Shown: positions 1 through 5,852 of the stretch, piece after piece | How the letters are laid out: the number at the start of each line of letters is the position of its first letter | How positions within the stretch are numbered: the stretch's first letter is position 1 | From: Atopobiaceae bacterium | GTDB lineage: Bacteria; Actinomycetota; Coriobacteriia; Coriobacteriales; Atopobiaceae | Direction of reading: 5' to 3' | Assembly: GCA_017510875.1 (NCBI GenBank) | Contig: JAFWLX010000241.1 | Coordinates: forward strand, 1 to 5,870 | DNA: 5,870 nucleotides | Position numbers and translations under genes: made by a program | The notes under the pieces: model-generated | Seen by the model: only the letters and a program-made list of their open reading frames with translations | Database searches by the model: none | What the model was told of the DNA's origin: nothing

Positions 1-1855
1 CACGCCTTTTGCCGCCGCTCGTCTTCTCTGGCCGTACCAGACACTTGGGTCCATACCCAATCAGGTCTTCGCGTCCGGCCTTGCGCAAGGCTTCCATCAC
101 CAGCTTGCGGTTCTTGGGGTCGCGGTACTGGATTAGCGCACGCTGCATGGCCTTCTCGTGCGGGTTGGTGGGGCAGTACACACGCTTCATGGTGCGCGGG
201 TCAAGTCCGGTGTAGTAGATGCAGGTGCTCACCGTGGACGGTGTGGGGTAGAAGTCACTCACCTGCTCGGGCATGTATCCAAGATCGCGGCAGAACTCGG
301 CCAGCTCGACAGCCACCTTCATCGTTGAGCCGGGATGGCTGCTCATGAGGTAGGGCACAACATACTGCTCTTTGCCCGCCTTGCGCGACGCCTTTTCAAA
401 CTCGCGACAAAAGCGCTGGTAGACGTCGTTTGGGGGCTTGCCCATTACGCGCAGGACCTCGTCGCTTACGTGCTCGGGTGCCAGGCGCAGCTGCCCCGAG
501 GTGTGGTGCTCGGCCAGCTCGCGAATAAAGGTGTGATCGCTATCAAGCAGTGCGTAGTCAAAGCGGATGCCGCTGCGCACAAACACCTTCTTCACCCCGG
601 GAAGTGCGCGCAACTTGCGCAGCAGACGTACGTAGGCCTTGTGCGTGACCGTGAGGTTTTTGCACGGCGTGGGCGAGAGGCAACGCCGTCCCACGCAAGC
701 TCCGCGCGACAGCTGCTTTTGGCAGGCGGGCACGCGGAAGTTGGCCGTTGGTCCACCCACATCGTGGATGTAGCCTTTGAAGTCGGGGTCGTGTGTCATC
801 AGTTCGGCCTCGGCTAGCAGGCTCTCGTCGCTGCGCGATTGAATGATGCGCCCCTGATGAAAGTTGAGCGCACAGAAGGTGCACTCGCCCAAGCATCCCC
901 GGTTGCTGGTGAGGCTGAACTTTATCTCGGCGATGGCGGGGATGCCACCGGCGTCCTCGTAGCTGGGGTGATACGCGCGTGCATAGGGTAGCTCATAGAC
1001 GGCGTCAAACTCCTCGGTGGTAAGCGGTGTGGCAGGCGGGTTTTGAATTACGTACACTCCGTGCGGGTACTCCTCCACCAGCGCATGGCTGAGGAAGGGG
1101 TTGAGGTTCTTGTACTGCTCGCCAAAGCTCCGTGCGTACTCGACCTTATTGGCCTGCATCTGCTCAAAAGTAGGCAGGATTACCGGTTGGTCGCACTGCT
1201 CAAAGCTGCGCGCGCGATATACGGTGCCGGGGATAAAGCTTAGGTCCTGCACGGCAAGCCCGGAGTCTAGCGCCTCGGCAATCTCTACAATGGAGTGCTC
1301 GCCCATGCCATAGCTTATGAGGTCGGCGCCCGAGTCAAGCAGGACCGAGCGCCTGAGCGAGTCCGACCAGTAGTCGTAATGCGCAAGCCTGCGCAGTGAC
1401 GCCTCGATGCCACCCAGGATGATGGGCGTCTTCTTAAAGGTGCGGCGAATGAGGTTGCCGTAGACCACGCAAGCGCGGTCGGGGCGCAGACCCATCTTGC
1501 CGCCGGGGGAGTAGGCGTCCTTTGATCTGCGGCGTTTGGCCACCGTGTAGTGGTTGACCATAGAGTCCATGTTGCCGGCAGAGACAAGAAAGCCCAAGCG
1601 CGGCTCGCCAAAGACGTCAATGCTGGCAGGGTCGCGCCAGTCGGGCTGCGCGATGACGCCCACCTTAAAGCCATGGGACTCCAGCAGACGACAGATGATG
1701 GCGCAGCCAAACGAGGGGTGGTCAACATAGGCGTCGCCGCACACGTAGACAAAATCCATCTGTTCCCATCCGCGCCGTCGCATCTCGCGCCGTGTGGTGG
1801 GAAGAAAGGCGGCCTCGCCGGCAAGGCCGTTGGCATATGTCTGCTGCGTGCTCAT
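1..1855 (-). CDS. ygiQ: YgiQ family radical SAM protein (3' end cut by window edge)
   Basis: Predicted radical SAM iron-sulfur enzyme of the YgiQ (UPF0313) family; the family's reaction is not established. I translated this frame from the ATG at 1855 to base 2 and found 618 uninterrupted codons with no stop before the edge, so only the last residues are missing. The N-terminal YgiQ region carries FLPTTRREM (residues 17-25), GDAYVDHPSFG (40-50), AQPDW (69-73), GNMDSM (94-99), and GGIEASLRR..HYDYWSDS (148-166), all hallmarks of the family. The radical SAM cluster motif CLGECTFC supplies Cys321, Cys325 and Cys328 (CX3CX2C). A second Cys group (378, 387, 392, 398) follows DVGGPTANF and may bind another cluster; that role is inference. 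Motifs APEHVS and DFYPTPST lie further on. Many YgiQ proteins are 600-740 residues, so the length fits. The start has GGAG only 2 nt upstream, rather close, but the family N-terminus supports it. It is transcribed divergently from the operon at 2062 and is probably functionally separate. Confidence 0.95.
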   Translation of the reverse strand, partial: MSTQQTYANGLAGEAAFLPTTRREMRRRGWEQMDFVYVCGDAYVDHPSFGCAIICRLLESHGFKVGVIAQPDWRDPASIDVFGEPRLGFLVSAGNMDSMVNHYTVAKRRRSKDAYSPGGKMGLRPDRACVVYGNLIRRTFKKTPIILGGIEASLRRLAHYDYWSDSLRRSVLLDSGADLISYGMGEHSIVEIAEALDSGLAVQDLSFIPGTVYRARSFEQCDQPVILPTFEQMQANKVEYARSFGEQYKNLNPFLSHALVEEYPHGVYVIQNPPATPLTTEEFDAVYELPYARAYHPSYEDAGGIPAIAEIKFSLTSNRGCLGECTFCALNFHQGRIIQSRSDESLLAEAELMTHDPDFKGYIHDVGGPTANFRVPACQKQLSRGACVGRRCLSPTPCKNLTVTHKAYVRLLRKLRALPGVKKVFVRSGIRFDYALLDSDHTFIRELAEHHTSGQLRLAPEHVSDEVLRVMGKPPNDVYQRFCREFEKASRKAGKEQYVVPYLMSSHPGSTMKVAVELAEFCRDLGYMPEQVSDFYPTPSTVSTCIYYTGLDPRTMKRVYCPTNPHEKAMQRALIQYRDPKNRKLVMEALRKAGREDLIGYGPKCLVRPEKTSGGKRR

Positions 1856-1970
1856 GGCTCCATTATGGACGAGTGCCGACAAAAGCTGTTGCCGGTGCCC
1901 GCAGAAGGTTCCAGAAACCCATGTCCTGTCCCAGTTGGATTGTCTGGTGGAATCATTGATGTTAATTAGC

Positions 1971-1990
1971 CTAGCAGTGGGTACTGCTGG
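1971..1990. repeat. Inverted repeat upstream of the kinase operon, possible operator
   Basis: AGCAGT (1973-1978), loop GGGT, ACTGCT (1983-1988) form a perfect 6-bp inverted repeat. It extends by a T-G wobble and a C-G pair to 1971-1990. It lies 6 bases before the TTGACC element and about 70 bases before the kinase start. No U-tract follows on either strand, so it is not a terminator. A regulator-binding site is possible, but a repeat this short can arise by chance. Confidence 0.3.
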
Positions 1991-1995
1991 CCAAT

Positions 1996-2027
1996 TTGAC
2001 CTGTGGTCCCCTTACAATCGCTACACA
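1996..2027 (+). promoter_or_regulatory. Weak candidate promoter for the kinase-PqqD-peptidase-NTase operon
   Basis: TTGACC (1996-2001) is a good -35-like hexamer. The best -10-like hexamers after it are TACAAT (2013-2018), only 11 nt away, and TACACA (2022-2027), 20 nt away. Neither spacing is near the preferred 17 nt, so the exact promoter is unresolved. Position argues that a promoter lies hereabouts, since this is the only non-coding space upstream of the operon. Confidence 0.25.
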
Positions 2028-2061
2028 AGAGCCGTGTATCACCTATGCCGAAAGGTACCGC

Positions 2062-2802
2062 ATGACGGGTACATATCTGTTTGCAAACATAGTGGTGCGT
2101 GTGGAATCCCTGCACGACAACGTGCACCGGCTCTGCCATGGCTACGAAACCAACGGCCAGCCAAGGCTGACGGTGCGTACCACACGGGAGGACATCGACT
2201 TCGAGCATGCGCGCTCTAAGGCCGCAGACATTGCCGCCGGGCGAAACGTGGTCGACTATAACGATGGCTACCTTGAGCTGCTTGCGGTGTATCGCAAGAT
2301 TGCAGAGGCCATGCCCGTATGGAACACGATGCTGGTGCACGGGTCTTGTCTTGCCGTGGACGGCGCGGCGTACCTCTTCTGCGCGCCAAGCGGTACGGGC
2401 AAGAGCACCCATGCGCGTCTTTGGCGCGAGCTGCTGGGCAATCGTGTGGTGATGGTGAACGATGACAAGCCCCTCGTACGTGTGGCGGACGGAACAGCTA
2501 TGGTTTTTGGCACCCCTTGGGATGGAAAGCATCATCTGTCAAGCAATGTGGCCGTGCCACTGCGGGCGGTCTGCCTGCTTGGGAGGGACGAGAGCAACCA
2601 CATAGAAAGGGCCTCGCTAGACGATGCGTTTCCGTCGTTGCTAGGCCACGTGTATCGACCCATCGATCCCACGGTGCTCTTGCAGACGCTTACCTTGGTA
2701 GATCGTTTGGTTGGCTGTGTCGACCTATGGCGGTTGGGATGCAACATGGATTTGGACGCGGCAAGGGTTTCTTTTGCCGCCATGAGTGGGGAGAGAGCAT
2801 GA
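2062..2802 (+). CDS. HprK-like P-loop serine kinase domain protein (PqqD-associated)
   Basis: A 246-residue protein resembling the C-terminal kinase domain of HPr kinase/phosphorylase, of the kind found beside PqqD genes in peptide-modification clusters. Visible motifs: LVHGSCLAVDG (91-101), where the His-Gly pair matches the HG of HprK; a Walker A loop APSGTGKST (108-116) followed by HARLW; VNDDKP (132-137), acidic residues placed like the HprK Walker B; and GTPWDGKHH (150-158). It lacks the separate N-terminal domain of true HprK, so a role in sugar-transport control through HPr is unlikely. Members in some lasso-peptide clusters phosphorylate the precursor peptide; phosphorylation of a peptide or protein partner here is inference. 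I chose ATG 2062, with AAAGG 6 nt upstream; a TTG at 1996 is in frame but lacks a ribosome binding site and overlaps the putative promoter. It is the first gene of the operon and its TGA overlaps the next ATG (ATGA). Confidence 0.85.
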   Translation: MTGTYLFANIVVRVESLHDNVHRLCHGYETNGQPRLTVRTTREDIDFEHARSKAADIAAGRNVVDYNDGYLELLAVYRKIAEAMPVWNTMLVHGSCLAVDGAAYLFCAPSGTGKSTHARLWRELLGNRVVMVNDDKPLVRVADGTAMVFGTPWDGKHHLSSNVAVPLRAVCLLGRDESNHIERASLDDAFPSLLGHVYRPIDPTVLLQTLTLVDRLVGCVDLWRLGCNMDLDAARVSFAAMSGERA

Positions 2803-3059
2803 AGCTCAAGGAAGAGTACATCACGCACGAGATTGGTGATGGATTGGTATTGGTGCCAACGGGCTTGGCCAGTTGGTCGGGGTTCGTGCGAGGTAACAAG
2901 ACGTTTGGCGCCATCCTCTCGTTGCTGCGCGAGGACACTACCGAGGAGGCCATTGTTGCAGCCATGCGTGAGCGTTTTGATGCCCCCGAGGGAGCAATTG
3001 AGCGCGACGTGGCCCGCGCCATATCCGAGCTGAGGAAAGTAGGCGCACTGGATGGGTAA
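2799..3059 (+). CDS. PqqD family peptide-binding chaperone
   Basis: An 86-residue protein with the full length and layout of a stand-alone PqqD-type RiPP recognition element. The N-terminal beta segment reads EIGDGLVLVPTG (11-22), followed by the family's conserved Asn in RGNKTFGAIL (31-40), an acidic TTEEAI segment (47-52), and the terminal helix with ERDVARAISELRKVGAL (68-84), matching the usual D-V-x-x-x-I-x-x-L pattern. PqqD-like domains bind leader peptides through a winged-helix fold and hand them to modifying enzymes, acting in the cytoplasm. The start is firm: GGGGAG lies 5 nt before the ATG, which overlaps the kinase stop by 4 nt, implying translational coupling. The 3' end overlaps the peptidase start by 8 nt. 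The real client peptide is unknown; no conventional precursor is visible nearby. Confidence 0.9.
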   Translation: MKLKEEYITHEIGDGLVLVPTGLASWSGFVRGNKTFGAILSLLREDTTEEAIVAAMRERFDAPEGAIERDVARAISELRKVGALDG

Positions 3060-3498
3060 GGCCCAGCTGCGCGAGCTTGAGAGGCACGGCTACTACTACA
3101 GTGTGCCGCGTGGCGTGAGCATGCTGCCCATGATTCGCGGAGGAAAAGACATCATCGAGGTACGCCGCTTGGACCGCATGGCAAAGAGGGGCGAACTGGT
3201 GCTCTATGTAAGGGGCGCCAACGACCAAGGCGTGCTCCATAGGGTGATTCACGTTCGGGACCATGACTACGTGATAGCGGGCGATAACTGCTGGAGACGG
3301 GAAGTCATCCCACACGAGAGGGTTGTGGGCGTCGCCTCGAGCTTTTACCGCAACGGCAAGTGGTACTCCGTGAACGATGGGGGCTATCGTGTGTACGCGT
3401 GGCTATGGACTGCTCTTTTCCCCGTCAGAAGGCCCATCTACTACGTACGAGACAGGGCGCGCGCAAAAATAGCCAGAATCAGGGGGCACCATGCGTGA
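3052..3498 (+). CDS. S24/S26 family peptidase (signal peptidase-like), no N-terminal membrane anchor
   Basis: A 148-residue protein resembling the catalytic part of type I signal peptidase/LexA-type serine proteases. The nucleophile motif is GVSMLPMI with Ser23 (21-28). The second box reads GVLHRVIHV (60-68); His63 sits where bacterial signal peptidase I has its catalytic Lys, as in the Ser-His (archaeal/ER, SipW-like) group. The GDN box follows at 77-79, and VVGVASSFYRNGK (91-103) closes the fold. No transmembrane helix precedes Ser23, so the enzyme is probably cytoplasmic or attached only through the hydrophobic Trp/Tyr-rich segment at about 112-131. That context suggests leader cleavage of a peptide handled by the PqqD protein; this is inference. 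It starts inside the end of the PqqD gene (8-nt overlap); the purine-rich GAGGAAAG upstream is the likely ribosome binding site, though spaced rather far. Confidence 0.85.
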   Translation: MGKAQLRELERHGYYYSVPRGVSMLPMIRGGKDIIEVRRLDRMAKRGELVLYVRGANDQGVLHRVIHVRDHDYVIAGDNCWRREVIPHERVVGVASSFYRNGKWYSVNDGGYRVYAWLWTALFPVRRPIYYVRDRARAKIARIRGHHA

Positions 3499-3616
3499 CG
3501 CTGACAGACAGTGGCTTGACCCACGCCTGTCTCGCATGCTCATCCCCGGCAGTGCGGCGCTCGTCACATGTGATGGAGCAGTTCGCTCTGGGGAGGTGGG
3601 CACGAATGGGCAATAG
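3491..3616 (+). CDS. Hypothetical 41-residue peptide between peptidase and nucleotidyltransferase; possible precursor
   Basis: An ATG at 3491 opens a 41-codon frame ending at TAG 3614-3616. It has an AGGGGG element 4 nt upstream (3481-3486). The start overlaps the peptidase stop by 8 nt, the same geometry as the PqqD-peptidase junction, and its end overlaps the nucleotidyltransferase ATG 3606 by 11 nt, so it tiles an otherwise 107-nt gap in an operon that has no other gaps. The peptide has a Trp at 8, Pro at 11 and 19, a central hydrophobic patch (MLIPGSAALV, 16-25), a single Cys27, and Ser/Thr at 14, 21, 26, 33 and 38 that a kinase could modify. I do not recognise a family. A precursor role is speculative. 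The competing reading is that these bases encode an N-terminal extension of the nucleotidyltransferase from GTG 3495; third-position GC is about 61% here against about 70% in that frame, which does not favour this peptide. Confidence 0.3.
   Translation: MRDADRQWLDPRLSRMLIPGSAALVTCDGAVRSGEVGTNGQ
3592..3597 (+). promoter_or_regulatory. Shine-Dalgarno GGAGGT deciding the nucleotidyltransferase start
   Basis: A near-perfect GGAGGT lies 8 nt before ATG 3606. It is the strongest ribosome binding site in the operon and favours 3606 over the upstream in-frame starts at 3495 (GTG) and 3573 (ATG); the latter has no purine-rich element before it. Confidence 0.65.
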
Positions 3617-4718
3617 CGTGCTTGACAGTCCGGTTGGTGATGTCATCTACCTGGTTCGATGCGCCTTGGGTGCAGCGGTGCCAGATGACGGTCGCATAGC
3701 CGCCATGGACCTGGATGAGGTCTATCGCACGGCAACACAGCACCTGCTTACATCTGCCTGTGCAACGGCACTTGAGGCGTCTGGCATTCGCGACACGAGG
3801 TTCATCCAGGCAAAGGGCAAGGCCGTGCGCAAGAACGTAATCATGGATACCCAGCGGGCCGAGCTCTTCCGACATATGGATGTGGCTGGCATTTGGCACG
3901 TAGCCCTCAAGGGATGTGTACTGGGCGAGCTGTACCCCACCTATGGCATGCGTCAGATGGCGGACAATGACATCCTCTTTGATGCAAGACGAGCAGATGA
4001 CGTACGCAACATCATGCTTTCCATGGGCTTCTCCTGCGAGAGCTTTGATGCTGGAGCGCATGACGTGTACTACAAAAAGCCCGTCAGCAACTTTGAGCTG
4101 CACCGGCTGCTGTTTGAAAAGTTGGGCAACCGGCGTGTCTGGGCCTATTATCAAGACCCGCAGCGCCTGCTTGTGAGTGATGGGGCCAACACGTATGGCA
4201 TGCATATGCGTGACGAGGACTTCTACGTCTATCTGGTGGCCCACGAGTACAAGCATTTTGCAGCTGGTGGAACAGGTTTGCGTTCGCTTGTCGACACCTA
4301 CGTGTGCCTGCGCGCCAAGGAAGACTCTCTCGATTGGAATTACGTATCCAAGCAGCTTGACGAGCTTGGCCTTACAGATTTTGAGCGCGACAACCGCCTG
4401 CTTGCCAGGGCGCTCCTTACGGGGACGGCTCTTACGGCGGAGCAAGAGGCGATGCTCGCCTATATGGCGGAGTCGGGTACCTACGGCACCATGGCGCACA
4501 ACATAAGCAACCAGATTGCCACGTACGGACGCTGGGGCTACCTTGTCTGCCGGACGCTACCGCCTATAGAATCTATGTCCTCGATTTACCCTGTGCTTAG
4601 GTCCGCCCCGGTTCTGCTTCCCGCCTGCTGGGTCTTGCGCCTTGCCTCTGCGCTGGTCACCAAGCCAAAGACGGTTGCCTATCAGCTACGTGCGGCCTTT
4701 GTTGAGCCAAAAGGTTAG
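3606..4718 (+). CDS. Nucleotidyltransferase family protein (PF14907 type)
   Basis: A 370-residue protein of the uncharacterised nucleotidyltransferase family often found with PqqD and S24/S26 peptidases. The core signature is HVALKGCVLGELYP (98-111) followed by MRQMADNDILFD (115-126), where LKG and the Asp120-Asn-Asp122 pair match the glycine loop and metal-binding acidic residues of the polymerase-beta-type fold. NFELHRLLF (162-170) and HEYKHF..GGTGLRSLVDTYV (213-233) are further family-like blocks, and the C-terminus ends in a basic, hydrophobic tail. Transfer of a nucleotide to a peptide or small molecule is the expected chemistry, but no substrate is proven for the family. I chose ATG 3606 because GGAGGT (3592-3597) sits 8 nt upstream and the family-like sequence (VIYLVRCAL) begins soon after. 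A GTG at 3495 in the same frame would overlap the peptidase stop as GTGA and add 37 residues; this is a serious alternative. Last gene of the overlapping set. Confidence 0.85.
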   Translation: MGNSVLDSPVGDVIYLVRCALGAAVPDDGRIAAMDLDEVYRTATQHLLTSACATALEASGIRDTRFIQAKGKAVRKNVIMDTQRAELFRHMDVAGIWHVALKGCVLGELYPTYGMRQMADNDILFDARRADDVRNIMLSMGFSCESFDAGAHDVYYKKPVSNFELHRLLFEKLGNRRVWAYYQDPQRLLVSDGANTYGMHMRDEDFYVYLVAHEYKHFAAGGTGLRSLVDTYVCLRAKEDSLDWNYVSKQLDELGLTDFERDNRLLARALLTGTALTAEQEAMLAYMAESGTYGTMAHNISNQIATYGRWGYLVCRTLPPIESMSSIYPVLRSAPVLLPACWVLRLASALVTKPKTVAYQLRAAFVEPKG

Positions 4719-4797
4719 GTCCAGAGGCAGAAACTGGTGCCAATTGCAGAGGATTACCCCTTCACTTGCCGCCTACGCATGGGCTGTTACGTGCTAC

Positions 4798-4806
4798 TGT
4801 TATAAC
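4798..4806 (+). promoter_or_regulatory. Extended -10 promoter element for the CPBP protein gene
   Basis: TG-T-TATAAC matches the extended -10 pattern TGnTATAAT at all but the last base. It would start transcription near 4813, leaving a leader of about 30 nt before ATG 4845. No good -35 hexamer lies at the right distance, which is tolerated for extended -10 promoters. It sits in a 126-base gap (4719-4844) after the nucleotidyltransferase; no convincing terminator was found in that gap, so read-through from the operon is also possible. Confidence 0.4.
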
Positions 4807-4844
4807 CGTGAATACCAAAGGTCGTGCTAGCAAAGGAGACCGAC

Positions 4845-5852
4845 ATGCCGGAACAGTTCAGGGAACGGTACCTGCGCAAGTCGCGTAAGCTCACCGACAT
4901 TTTCCCAATTGCTGCCATCATAAGCTTCGTGCTTGCCCTCATTGGACAGGCAATCTCACTGGCAATCGGACATGCGCTTGGGTTGTCATCTGGCGGCGAG
5001 ATAGATCCCAACCTTCCCGGCTTCCTCTATATGACACTCTTGTATCTGTCCTTTATTAGCATTTGGCTTATCATTGCCTTGGCAATTGCCATTCCGCCGG
5101 CAAACCGCCGCATGTTCAAGGACATCCTTCCCAATGGGCGAGGCAATAGCTTGCGTGGCATTGGCATTGGCATCTTGCTGGGCTTCAGCTGTAATGCCAT
5201 CTGCATTCTGTTGTCGGTTCTGCTACGCGACGTAGGTCTCTCTTTTGCCGAGTTCAATATCGTCAATGCGCTCATACTGTACTTGGCTGTTATGGTTCAA
5301 TCTGGTGCAGAAGAGATTGTCGACCGCCTTTTTCTCTACGAGAAGCTGCGTCGTCGCTACAAGAGTCCTTGGGTGGCCATCATTGGTAATGCCCTCGTCT
5401 TTATGTCGATGCACTTGCTCAGCCCGGGTATCACGGTAATCTCCTGTATGCAAATTGCTCTTATCGGTGTCATCTTCTCGCTCTTTGTGTACTACTTTGA
5501 CAGCCTGTGGGCGGCAATCTTCTTCCACACCACGTGGAACTATACGCAAAACATCCTCTTTGGCTGCCCTAACAGCGGAATCGTGTCGGCTTACTCGATA
5601 TTCAAGCTTGATGCCGCCTCTTGGGGTCCCTTCTTTGATCCGGTGTTTGGCGTAGAAGGCTCTATTGGTGCCAATGTCATACTCGCCGCACTGCTCGTGG
5701 GCATCTTGGTTTACGCCAAGAAGAAGAACCTGCCGGGGCAGGACCTGTGGGCAGATCTTAACGAGCCCGCACCAGAAGCGCCTGCCCCAGAGGCGCCTGC
5801 TGGTCCTGAGACCAATCACACACCTAGGCACATGAACTCCGCAGTCGAATAG
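4845..5852 (+). CDS. CPBP family intramembrane metalloprotease (CAAX protease/bacteriocin-processing family)
   Basis: A 335-residue polytopic membrane protein with the three sequence blocks of the CPBP/Abi family (PF02517). Motif 1 is EEIVDR (156-161; Glu156, Glu157, Arg161), motif 2 FMSMH (186-190; His190), motif 3 FHTTWN (227-232; His228 and Asn232). Glu and His residues are the expected metal/catalytic ligands of this Rce1-like fold, so the protein is predicted to be active. Hydrophobic segments lie at about 21-45, 59-84, 104-127, 136-152, 176-188, 195-217 and 274-290. After a Lys-rich stop (292-294) comes a Pro/Ala/Glu-rich tail (307-322) that is probably cytoplasmic and disordered. Family members act in prenyl-protein processing, bacteriocin maturation or self-immunity; which applies here is unknown. 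Start ATG 4845 is fixed by AAAGGAG 6 nt upstream; GTG 4824 in frame lies before that site and is unlikely. It has its own likely promoter, so partnership with the upstream operon is only suggested by position. Confidence 0.9.
   Translation: MPEQFRERYLRKSRKLTDIFPIAAIISFVLALIGQAISLAIGHALGLSSGGEIDPNLPGFLYMTLLYLSFISIWLIIALAIAIPPANRRMFKDILPNGRGNSLRGIGIGILLGFSCNAICILLSVLLRDVGLSFAEFNIVNALILYLAVMVQSGAEEIVDRLFLYEKLRRRYKSPWVAIIGNALVFMSMHLLSPGITVISCMQIALIGVIFSLFVYYFDSLWAAIFFHTTWNYTQNILFGCPNSGIVSAYSIFKLDAASWGPFFDPVFGVEGSIGANVILAALLVGILVYAKKKNLPGQDLWADLNEPAPEAPAPEAPAGPETNHTPRHMNSAVE
5769..5798 (+). repeat. Two tandem 15-bp units encoding Ala-Pro-Glu-Ala-Pro
   Basis: Two adjacent in-frame 15-bp units (5769-5783 and 5784-5798) differ at two synonymous third positions and each encode APEAP in the C-terminal tail of the CPBP protein. 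A partial third unit (Ala-Gly-Pro-Glu) follows. This is a low-complexity linker that may vary in copy number between strains. Confidence 0.7.

Larger units (their letters stand above)
1856..2061. other. Divergent intergenic region between ygiQ and the kinase operon
   Basis: This 206-base stretch should hold the promoters for both divergent transcription units. I see no coding frame with a ribosome binding site in it. On the minus strand, TTAACA (1965-1960) followed 15 nt later by GACAAT (1944-1939) is a weak sigma-70-like pair that would give ygiQ a leader of roughly 75 nt; the spacer is short and I rate it low. On the plus strand, weak elements lie at 1996-2027 (separate entry). A perfect 6-bp inverted repeat with a 4-nt loop sits at 1973-1988 (separate entry). 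No T-run follows any hairpin, so no terminator is called. Confidence 0.6.

Noticed and set aside
335..817. 160-codon open frame on the plus strand opposite ygiQ (with others at 1043-1243 and 1550-1969).
   Set aside because: It is the exact mirror register of the ygiQ codons; openness follows from the scarcity of TTA, CTA and TCA codons in a GC-rich gene. The ygiQ reading carries clear family motifs throughout.
558..896. Minus-strand 112-codon frame inside ygiQ, and another at 1315-1836.
   Set aside because: Both are out-of-frame shadows of ygiQ. The true frame is continuous from 1855 to the window edge, so no frameshift or broken gene is needed.
1996..2061. TTG start at 1996 that would extend the kinase by 22 residues.
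   Set aside because: No ribosome binding site precedes it, the extra residues look unrelated to the domain, and the codon lies within the promoter-like element. ATG 2062 has AAAGG at good spacing.
1966..2535. 189-codon minus-strand frame opposite the kinase start.
   Set aside because: No family features, and it runs antisense to the clear Walker A coding region.
3564..4499. 311-codon minus-strand frame opposite the nucleotidyltransferase.
   Set aside because: It has no recognisable domain; the plus-strand frame has the LKG/DND signature and other family blocks. Treated as a chance antisense frame.
4729..4744. Possible hairpin GGCA...TGCC after the nucleotidyltransferase as a terminator.
   Set aside because: The stem is only 4 bp with an 8-nt loop and no T-run follows.
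5223..5831. 202-codon minus-strand frame opposite the CPBP gene.
   Set aside because: Opposite a well-supported membrane protease with intact catalytic motifs; no start signal or domain of its own.
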